A stretch of 64,000 nt of DNA from Pomphorhynchus laevis (lineage: Eukaryota; Acanthocephala; Palaeacanthocephala; Echinorhynchida; Pomphorhynchidae), in assembly GCA_012934845.2 (NCBI GenBank), contig WNNJ02000629.1, forward strand, positions 1 to 64,000. The letters run 5' to 3'. Below are positions 55,726 to 64,000 of the stretch, in pieces. The stretch's first letter is position 1; the number at the start of each line of letters is the position of its first letter. The translations under genes and the position numbers were made by a program. The notes beneath the pieces were generated by a model. That model was not told the origin of the DNA. It saw only the letters and a list, made by a program, of their open reading frames with translations, and did no database searches.

Positions 55726-58700
55726 TGTTCTCTTTGGACTGTTCTCTTTGGACTGTTCTCTTTGGACTGTTCTCTTTGGACTGTTCTCTTTGGACTGTTC
55801 TCGTTGGACTGTTCTCTTTGGACTGCTCTCTTTGGATTGTTCTCTTTGACTGTTCTCTTTGACTGTTCTCTTTGACTGTTATCTTTGGACTGTTATCTTT
55901 GGACTGTTATCTTTGGACTGTTATCTTTGGATTGTTATCTTTGGACTGTTCTCTTTGACTGTTCTCTTTGGACTGTTCTCTTTGGACTGTTCTCTTTGGA
56001 CTGTTCTCTTTGGACTGTTCTCTTTGGACTGTTCTCTTTGGACTGTTCTCTTTGGACTGTTCTCTTTGGACTGTTCTCTTTGGACTGTTCTCTTTGGACT
56101 GTTCTCTTTGGACTGTTCTCTTTGGACTGTTCTCTTTGGACTGTTCTCTTTGGACTGTTCTCTTTGGACTGTTCTCTTTGGACTGTTCTCTTTGGACTGT
56201 TCTCTTTAAACTGTTCTCTTTGGACTGTTTGTATTGGACTATTCTCTTTGGACTGTTCTCGTTGAACTGTTCTCTTTAGACTGTTCCCTTTGGACTGTTC
56301 TCTTTGGACTGTTCTCTTTGGACTGTTCTCTTTGGACTGTTCTCTTTGGACTGTTCTCTTTGGACTGTTCTCTTTGGACTGTTCTCTTTGGACTGTTCTC
56401 TTTGGACTGTTCTCTTTGGACTGTTCTCTTTGGACTGTTCTCTTTGGACTGTTCTCTTTGGACTGTTCTCTTTGGACTGTTCTCTTTGGACTGTTCTCTT
56501 TGGACTGTTCTCTTTGGACTGTTCTCTTTAAACTGTTCTCTTTAAACTGTTCTCTTTGGACTGTTTGTATTGGACTATTCTCTTTGGACTGTTCTCGTTG
56601 AACTGTTCTCTTTAGACTGTTCCCTTTGGACTGTTCTCTTTGGACTGTTCTCTTTAGACTGTTCTCTTTGGACTGTTCTCTTTGGACTGTTCTCTTTGGA
56701 CTGTTCTCTTTGGACTGTTCTCTTTGGACTGTTCTCTTTGGACTGTTCTCTTTGGACTGTTCTCTTTGGACTGTTCTCTTTGGACTGTTCTCTTTGGACT
56801 GTTCTCTTTGGACTGTTCTCTTTGGACTGTTCTCTTTGGACTGTTCTCTTTGGACTGTTCTCTTTAAACTGTTCTCTTTAAACTGTTCTCTTTGGACTGT
56901 TTGTATTGGACTATTCTCTTTGGACTGTTCTCTTTGGACTGTTCTCTTTGGACTGTTCTCTTTGGACTGTTCTCTTTGGACTGTTCTCTTTGGACTGTTC
57001 TCGTTGGACTGTTCTCTTTGGACTGCTCTCTTTGGATTGTTCTCTTTGACTGTTCTCTTTGACTGTTCTCTTTGACTGTTATCTTTGGACTGTTATCTTT
57101 GGACTGTTATCTTTGGACTGTTATCTTTGGATTGTTATCTTTGGACTGTTCTCTTTGACTGTTCTCTTTGACTGTTCTCTTTGGACTGTTCTCTTTGGAC
57201 TGTTCTCTTTGGACTGTTCTCTTTGGACTGTTCTCTTTGGACTGTTCTCTTTGGACTGTTCTCTTTGGACTGTTCTCTTTGGACTGTTCTCTTTGGACTG
57301 TTCTCTTTGGACTGTTCTCTTTGGACTGTTCTCTTTGGACTGTTCTCTTTGGACTGTTCTCTTTGGACTGTTCTCTTTAAACTGTTCTCTTTAAACTGTT
57401 CTCTTTGGACTGTTTGTATTGGACTATTCTCTTTGGACTGTTCTCGTTGAACTGTTCTCTTTAGACTGTTCCCTTTGGACTGTTCTCTTTGGACTGTTCT
57501 CTTTGGACTGTTCTCTTTGGACTGTTCTCTTTGGACTGTTCTCTTTGGACTGTTCTCTTTGGACTGTTCTCTTTGGACTGTTCTCTTTGGACTGTTCTCT
57601 TTGGACTGTTCTCTTTGGACTGTTCTCTTTGGACTGTTCTCTTTGGACTGTTCTCTTTGGACTGTTCTCTTTGGACTGTTCTCTTTGGACTGTTCTCTTT
57701 AAACTGTTCTCTTTAAACTGTTCTCTTTGGACTGTTTGTATTGGACTATTCTCTTTGGACTGTTCTCGTTGAACTGTTCTCTTTAGACTGTTCCCTTTGG
57801 ACTGTTCTCTTTGGACTGTTCTCTTTGGACTGTTCTCTTTGGACTGTTCTCTTTGGACTGTTCTCTTTGGACTGTTCTCTTTGGACTGTTCTCTTTGGAC
57901 TGTTCTCTTTGGACTGTTCTCTTTGGACTGTTCTCTTTGGACTGTTCTCTTTGGACTGTTCTCTTTGGACTGTTCTCTTTGGACTGTTCTCTTTGGACTG
58001 TTCTCTTTGGACTGTTCTCTTTGGACTGTTCTCTTTAAACTGTTCTCTTTAAACTGTTCTCTTTGGACTGTTTGTATTGGACTATTCTCTTTGGACTGTT
58101 CTCGTTGAACTGTTCTCTTTAGACTGTTCCCTTTGGACTGTTCTCTTTGGACTGTTCTCTTTGGACTGTTCTCTTTGGACTGTTCTCTTTGGACTGTTCT
58201 CTTTGGACTGTTCTCTTTGGACTGTTCTCTTTGGACTGTTCTCTTTGGACTGTTCTCTTTGGACTGTTCTCTTTGGACTGTTCTCTTTGGACTGTTCTCT
58301 TTGGACTGTTCTCTTTGGACTGTTCTCTTTGGACTGTTCTCTTTGGACTGTTCTCTTTAAACTGTTCTATTTGCACTGTTCTCTTTAAACTGTTCTCTTT
58401 GGACTGTTTGTATTGGACTATTCTCTTTGGACTGTTCTCTTTGGACTGTTCTCTTTGGACTGTTCTCTTTGGACTGTTCTCTTTGGACTGTTCTCTTTGG
58501 ACTGTTCTCTTTGGACTGTTCTCTTTGGACTGTTCTCTTTGGACTGTTCTCTTTGGACTGTTCTCTTTGGACTGTTCTCTTTGGACTGTTCTCTTTGGAC
58601 TGTTCTCTTTGGACTGTTCTCTTTGGACTGTTCTCTTTGGACTGTTCTCTTTGGACTGTTCTCTTTAAACTGTTCTCTTTAAACTGTTCTCTTTGGACTG

Positions 58701-61175
58701 TTTGTATTGGACTATTCTCTTTGGACTGTTCTCGTTGAACTGTTCTCTTTAGACTGTTCCCTTTGGACTGTTATCTTTGGACTGTTATCTTTGGACTGTT
58801 ATCTTTGGACTGTTATCTTTGGACTGTTATCTTTGGACTGTTCTCTTTGGACTGTTCTCTTTGGACTGTTCTCTTTGGACTGTTCTCTTTGGACTGTTCT
58901 CTTTGGACTGTTCTCTTTGGACTGTTCTCTTTGGACTGTTCTCTTTGGACTGTTCTCTTTGGACTGTTCTCTTTGGACTGTTCTCTTTAAACTGTTCTAT
59001 TTGCACTGTTCTCTTTAAACTGTTCTCTTTGGACTGTTTGTATTGGACTATTCTCTTTGGACTGTTCTCGTTGAACTGTTCTCTTTAGACTGTTCCCTTT
59101 GGACTGTTCTCTTTGGACTGTTCTCTTTGGACTGTTCTCTTTGGACTGTTCTCTTTGGACTGTTCTCTTTGGACTGTTCTCTTTGGACTGTTCTCTTTGG
59201 ACTGTTCTCTTTGGACTGTTCTCTTTGGACTGTTCTCTTTGGACTGTTCTCTTTGGACTGTTCTCTTTGGACTGTTCTCTTTGGACTGTTCTCTTTGGAC
59301 TGTTCTCTTTGGACTGTTCTCTTTAAACTGTTCTCTTTAAACTGTTCTCTTTGGACTGTTTGTATTGGACTATTCTCTTTGGACTGTTCTCTTTGGACTG
59401 TTCTCTTTGACTGTTCTCTTTGGACTGTTCTCTTTGGACTGTTCTCTTTGGACTGTTCTCTTTGGACTGTTCTCTTTGGACTGTTCTCTTTGGACTGTTC
59501 TCTTTGGACTGTTCTCTTTGGACTGTTCTCTTTGGACTGTTCTCTTTGGACTGTTCTCTTTGGACTGTTCTCTTTGGACTGTTCTCTTTGGACTGTTCTC
59601 TTTGGACTGTTCTCTTTGGACTGTTCTCTTTAAACTGTTCTCTTTAAACTGTTCTCTTTGGACTGTTTGTATTGGACTATTCTCTTTGGACTGTTCTCGT
59701 TGAACTGTTCTCTTTAGACTGTTCCCTTTGGACTGTTCTCTTTGGACTGTTCTCTTTGGACTGTTCTCTTTGGACTGTTCTCTTTGGACTGTTCTCTTTG
59801 GACTGTTCTCTTTGGACTGTTCTCTTTGGACTGTTCTCTTTGGACTGTTCTCTTTGGACTGTTCTCTTTGGACTGTTCTCTTTGGACTGTTCTCTTTGGA
59901 CTGTTCTCTTTGGACTGTTCTCTTTGGACTGTTCTCTTTGGACTGTTCTCTTTGGACTGTTCTCTTTAAACTGTTCTCTTTAAACTGTTCTCTTTGGACT
60001 GTTTGTATTGGACTATTCTCTTTGGACTGTTCTCGTTGAACTGTTCTCTTTAGACTGTTCCCTTTGGACTGTTCTCTTTGGACTGTTCTCTTTGGACTGT
60101 TCTCTTTGGACTGTTCTCTTTGGACTGTTCTCTTTGGACTGTTCTCTTTGGACTGTTCTCTTTGGACTGTTCTCTTTGGACTGTTCTCTTTGGACTGTTC
60201 TCTTTGGACTGTTCTCTTTGGACTGTTCTCTTTGGACTGTTCTCTTTGGACTGTTCTCTTTGGACTGTTCTCTTTGGACTGTTCTCTTTGGACTGTTCTC
60301 TTTGGACTGTTCTCTTTAAACTGTTCTCTTTAAACTGTTCTCTTTGGACTGTTTGTATTGGACTATTCTCTTTGGACTGTTCTCGTTGAACTGTTCTCTT
60401 TAGACTGTTCTCTCTTTGGACTGTTCTCTTTGGACTGTTCTCTTTGGACTGTTCTCTTTGGACTGTTCTCTTTGGACTGTTCTCTTTGGACTGTTCTCTT
60501 TGGACTGTTCTCTTTGGACTGTTCTCTTTGGACTGTTCTCTTTGGACTGTTCTCTTTGGACTGTTCTCTTTGGACTGTTCTCTTTGGACTGTTCTCTTTG
60601 GACTGTTCTCTTTGGACTGTTCTCTTTAAACTGTTCTCTTTGGACTGTTCTCTTTAAACTGTTCTCTTTGGACTGTTCTCTTTGGACTGTTCTCTTTGGA
60701 CTGTTCTCTTTGGACTGTTCTCTTTGGACTGTTCTCTTTGGACTGTTCTCTTTGGACTGTTCTCTTTGGACTGTTCTCTTTGGACTGTTCTCTTTGGACT
60801 GTTCTCTTTGGACTGTTCTCTTTGGACTGTTCTCTTTGGACTGTTCTCTTTGGACTGTTCTCTTTGGACTGTTCTCTTTGGACTGTTCTCTTTGGACTGT
60901 TCTCTTTGGACTGTTCTCTTTGGACTGTTCTCTTTGGACTGTTCTCTTTGGACTGTTCTCTTTGGACTGTTCTCTTTGGACTGTTCTCTTTGGACTGTTC
61001 TCTTTGGACTGTTCTCTTTGGACTGTTCTCTTTAAACTGTTCTCTTTGGACTGTTTGTATTGGACTATTCTCTTTGGACTGTTCTCGTTGAACTGTTCTC
61101 TTTAGACTGTTCCCTTTGGACTGTTCTCTTTGGACTGTTCTCTTTGGACTGTTATCTTTGAACTGTTCCATTCAT
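55726..61175. repeat. 14-bp minisatellite, ~390 copies, with higher-order period
   Basis: The monomer is 'tttggactgttctc'. Variant monomers form a repeated block: two 'tttaaactgttctc', then 'ctgtttgtattggactattc', 'tcgttgaactgttctc', 'tttagactgttccc', then about 17 consensus units. The 'tgtttgtattgg' landmark occurs 14 times, most often 336 bp apart (24 monomers), with 294, 307, 322, 350, 513 and 700 also seen. A second block with 13-bp 'tttgactgttctc' units and 'ttatc' variants recurs 1200 bp apart (55800 and 57001). The monomer has no stop codon in any of six frames, so the long frames here are artefacts. Confidence 0.97.
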
Positions 61176-61226
61176 ACTGTTTGTTAATGATGTCAACATT
61201 TAATAATGTTCAATTTTTATAATATC

Positions 61227-61251
61227 AAGTTGCCAACTTGAAAAAGATCTA
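61227..61251. repeat. 25-bp inverted repeat, right (partner 54403-54427)
   Basis: 'aagttgccaacttgaaaaag' continues 'atcta'. It lies about 50 bp beyond the end of the minisatellite. Confidence 0.75.
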
Positions 61252-61439
61252 AACGATCGAAAATTTGTTAATACATTCCTTAAGTCTATAATATTTCTTT
61301 ATTATATTATAATGTAATATAATATATTGAAATCTCGATAATGTTTGAACTTAAAACCTTTCAATAACGTATGTCCTTTAACTATTATCAACAAAACACT
61401 TGTTTTTTTTAATTAAATAAAAATTGATGGTTGTTTAAT

Positions 61440-61511
61440 AATGCACAAAAAGTAAAATAAGGAAGCGCGTAAGATAATGCACAAAAAGTAAAATAAGGAA
61501 GCGCGTAAGAC
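61440..61511. repeat. 36-bp perfect tandem duplication
   Basis: 'aatgcacaaaaagtaaaata' plus 'aggaagcgcgtaagat' twice, the second copy ending in c. Confidence 0.92.
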
Positions 61512-61739
61512 TAAGCAGATATGATTCGCAAAGTTATGAAAAGCTAATTAACTAAAAACATTTTAGAGTTGGCATATACAAAGAAAACTTGACGCTAATT
61601 TTTGTTCGTCATTCTTAAAATGCCAATAACCTTTTGTATGTCATAAATGTATGTTCGGGATATACAAACATTTTGTATGTTCAACTGTCAGACGCTCGAT
61701 AATAACTAGGTTAGATGTCAATAAGTTAAATCTTACAAG

Positions 61740-62030
61740 CATTCTGCTGGAAGGAAAGGGCTATGGGCTAGATTAGGAGCATTGGTCTTGACAGAGTCTT
61801 GGAAGAGTCACTATCCCTACATAACTATGGAGCAACTCAATCTCCCCAATCAATCCTGTCTTAGGGTGACTTCAGGAACAGGAATTTATCTGTTACAGAT
61901 ATCCTTAACTCATGGGGTCCACTTCCGGGCACCTCCAAATCCGTCGCTCCACTTTCTTCTCGGGTTTGCCGGCATTTGACAGCCGATCAAAGAAGAGAAG
62001 TGGTCGTCACATTGTTGTTAGGGTATCGAA
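61740..62030. other. GC-richer unidentified patch
   Basis: A 65-codon plus frame (61782-61979) and an alternative frame with 'DILNSWGPLPGTSKSVAPLS' and 'HLTADQRREVVVTLL' overlap. It is less AT-rich than the flanks and ends where the SINE inverted pair begins, so it is probably transposon-derived. Not identified. Confidence 0.35.
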
Positions 62031-62039
62031 TTCTAACGA

Positions 62040-62390
62040 TCTATTTGAAACCTACATAGTTGTGTGATCAGCTAGCCGGATCACTGGTTTTTCATGCTGC
62101 CACTTGCAATAAATGTTTTTAATTGTACTTGATTGTATCTGCGAGCAGAAATTTTTCTGATTGTGGCACGATATAATCCTCACAGGTATTGATCTTATTT
62201 TTGATACAGCAGGACGCTACTAATCAGTCTGGGTGGGTCTCATCAGCTGCTGACCCAGACCTACATTTCACGTTTCGACCCTTATTATCTGCTTTCTCCG
62301 TACACTGATGCTGATCGGATTTGAACTCAGGACGTATGTATCGCGATTCAACGCAACATCCACTAAGCTGGCTGCTTAGTGGATCAAACC
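62040..62390 (-). mobile_element. tRNA-derived SINE, minus copy
   Basis: Reading the minus strand: a tRNA-related head ('cagcttagtggatgttgcg', B box 'gagttcaaatccg'), a body 'gggtcgaaacgtgaaatgta', 'gcgtcctgctgtatcaaa', and a long tail 'tgaggattatatcgtgccac', 'aagtggcagcatgaaaaacc'. It shares all parts with the plus copy at 62605. Confidence 0.8.
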
Positions 62391-62394
62391 TGTG

Positions 62395-62580
62395 ATGTTA
62401 CTAAGCTGGCGAGGATAATATCGTGCCACAATCAGAAAATTTTCTGCTCACATATGCAATCAAGTACAATTAAAAACATTTATTGTAAGTGGCAGCATGA
62501 AAAACCAGTGATCCGGCTAGCTTATCACACAACTAAGTAGGTTTCAAATATATCGTTAGAATACGATCCCCTACCAAAAA
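62395..62580 (+). mobile_element. SINE tail fragment, plus orientation
   Basis: Only the 3' tail ('gaggataatatcgtgccaca' to 'ggtttcaaatatatcgttag'). With the minus copy it forms a near palindrome (arms about 62025-62170 and 62400-62570). Confidence 0.75.
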
Positions 62581-62604
62581 TAAAAACACAGAAATGTATA
62601 TCTA

Positions 62605-62880
62605 CACAACTGGAGCAGCCAGCCTAGTGGATGTTGCGTTGAATCGCGATACAGACGTCCTGAGTTCAAATCCGATCAGCATCAGTGTACGGAGAAAGCA
62701 GATAATAAGGGTCGAAACGTGAAATGTAGGTATGGGTCAGCAGCTGATTAGCCCACCCAGACTGATTAGTAGCGTCCTGCTGTATCAAAGATAAGATCAA
62801 ACCTGTGAGGATAATATTGTGTCACAATCAGAAAAATTTCTGCTCACAGATGCAATCAAGTACAATATTACTTAATATAA
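62605..62880 (+). mobile_element. tRNA-derived SINE, plus copy
   Basis: A box 'cagcctagtggatg' at about 62620 and B box 'gagttcaaatcc' at 62662-62673 are spaced as in a tRNA-type RNA polymerase III promoter. The body and beginning of the tail follow, ending at 'aatcaagtacaat', after which AT-rich tandem sequence starts. The tail is shorter than in the minus copy. Confidence 0.82.
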
Positions 62881-63025
62881 TCTATATTCATATTACTATA
62901 CACTACTTTATATAATCTATATTCATATTACTTAATATAAACTATATTCATATTACTACACGTATTACTTAATATAATCTATATTCATATTACTACACAT
63001 ATTACTTAATATAATCTATATTAAT
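62870..63025. repeat. ~37-bp tandem repeat, about 4 copies
   Basis: Units contain 'attacttaatataatctata' and 'ttcatattactacacat', with some length variation, directly at the end of the SINE. Confidence 0.8.
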
Positions 63026-63204
63026 TTTACTCTCGAAAGATAGATCCCAGATAATTGTACAGATAATTAAATCAATTATATGTGCAACATCGTATAGACA
63101 TATGATGAAATTTTAAACAGTTCAGCAGTAAAACTGTTTGTAGCAAGATAATTTCTATTATTTTAAGGATACGCAATTTATCCCATCAAAAATAAAAAAT
63201 TGTT

Positions 63205-63320
63205 TTATACATTTGTGCACTTTTGGAGTGCGTTAGATAATAACATTTTTCGTTTAACTCCTCGTGGCTTGACACTGAAAACAGGAGGTGCATGAACAAC
63301 TTGACCAAACGGTATTCTTT
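63205..63320 (-). CDS. Terminal coding exon of an unidentified host gene
   Basis: Behind a strong acceptor (ttgttgttgattttag) the minus strand encodes 37 full codons and a stop: 'RIPFGQVVHAPPVFSVKPRG', then 'VKRKMLLSNALQKCTNV'. The preceding codon is split, with two bases in this exon. The basic composition and 'PFG.VVHAPP....PR' motif recall the conserved C-terminal region of CCDC137-type nuclear proteins, but that is from memory and weak. Upstream exons should lie beyond the right edge; none was recognised in 63321-64000. Confidence 0.6.
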
Positions 63321-63509
63321 CTAAAATCAACAACAAAGTTTAAATATTTAAGTTTATACAAAAATATTAGTATATATTAAATATACTATAATATATTGAT
63401 ATATATAAAATATTAATATATTATAATATATTATTTATATAATATTTTAATATTTTATATTGTTGAGAATTAGCTTTTTATCCACATCAAAAAACTCGGT
63501 TGAGTTTTT

Positions 63510-63775
63510 TTCTAACATCCTTAGACATACTCAGACACGATCTAATGATGTCTAGGGATCGCCTTTATCGTTGGGTTTTCCAGACCGGACTCTCTGGAAA
63601 GATACTCGAGATAGATGGCGGTACCGGTGTAGAGATCAAATCTCGAAACTAGCCAAAGAACGGATTGGGCTATCTGAAAGAGAACTCTGGTCTGTCGCCC
63701 AGGATCGCGACGTCTGGAGTAGTTGGGGTTGTGCACTGCCTCCACGACCCGACACTCGTACCATTGCTTGACAAG
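63510..63775 (+). mobile_element. LINE 3' end fragment (family C), second copy
   Basis: The plus strand encodes 'WRYRCRDQISKLAKERIG', 'SERELWSVAQDRDVWSSWGC' and 'ALPPRPDTR', nearly the same as the minus-strand copy at 25020-25244. It ends at 'cgtaccattgcttgacaaga', like the 25-kb copy ('tcttgacaagaaaaacaaat'). The last 220 bp of the window is unassigned. Confidence 0.78.
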
Positions 63776-64000
63776 AAAAATAAATATTATATTTATATAA
63801 TAATATAATATTCAATATTAATATTCAATATTCAATAGTTAGATAGCGAACATAGGTGACTTAGTGATACGAAATAATCCTACTATCAACTCTCCATATT
63901 TGTTTGCTGTTGCTTTGGTCTTCTCTTAAGCTACCAACAGCACAAAAGGAAATTCTTTATGTCACAATAAAGTGGTTTATTACAAAAAGAATTGATACTT

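Noticed and set aside
55859-61171. Dozens of open frames up to 229 codons, both strands, all with a 14-residue period
   Set aside because: They are a by-product of a stop-free 14-bp tandem unit. They have no conserved start, no promoter and identical peptide in every frame, so they are not listed as genes.
62605-62690. Functional tRNA gene
   Set aside because: A and B boxes are present, but the cloverleaf is not convincing and the sequence continues into a SINE body shared with a second copy.

Overview
The window is metazoan nuclear DNA: strongly AT-rich, with spliced genes whose introns follow GT-AG and range from 50 bp to about 12 kb, and most of the sequence is decayed transposable elements. 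The host proteins look like those of an invertebrate. The NDUFB11 tail resembles the arthropod type, but the species cannot be fixed from sequence alone.

Host genes, mostly recognised by joining small exons across introns: a four-transmembrane protein (694-1380, minus); a VAMP-associated protein (VAP, MSP domain) whose first four coding exons lie at 20201-20144, 17368-17213, 5208-5114 and 5059-4913 (minus), the coiled coil and membrane anchor not being found; a single SH3-domain exon (13173-13253, plus) inside the 12-kb VAP intron on the opposite strand; the ESCRT-III/Vps4 regulator VTA1/LIP5 in two exons (30147-29947 and 26340-25678, minus), complete at 287 residues; the complex I subunit NDUFB11 (35201-35074 and 35023-34873, probable first exon 41895-41662, minus); a neuronal-calcium-sensor-type EF-hand protein (53134-53856, plus); and the terminal exon of an unidentified gene (63320-63205, minus) entering from the right edge.

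Repeats by region. 0-2.6 kb: duplicated blocks around the four-TM gene. 5-21 kb (VAP introns): CR1/L2-like LINEs, a nearly complete short Penelope-like element (GIY-YIG endonuclease, inverted ends, target duplication, hammerhead-like motif), fragments of a second Penelope-like family, and a 160-bp tandem array. 20.8-25.4 kb: a 19-bp minisatellite, a LINE tail, a broken Ty3/Gypsy fossil and another LINE tail. 26-30 kb: the VTA1 intron with short dispersed repeats. 30.4-34.1 kb: a 378-bp repeat module and a 2.4-kb LINE. 36-50 kb: a graveyard of LINE fragments from at least five families. 54.6-61.2 kb: a LINE 3' end followed by a 5.4-kb minisatellite of a 14-bp unit with a 336-bp higher-order period. 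62-63 kb: an inverted pair of tRNA-derived SINEs.

The genes share no pathway. VAP (ER contact sites), VTA1 (endosomal sorting) and NDUFB11 (respiratory chain) are unrelated housekeeping genes. What links them is architecture: very short introns next to introns swollen by transposons, and small decayed copies of their own exons lying beside VTA1 and probably NDUFB11.
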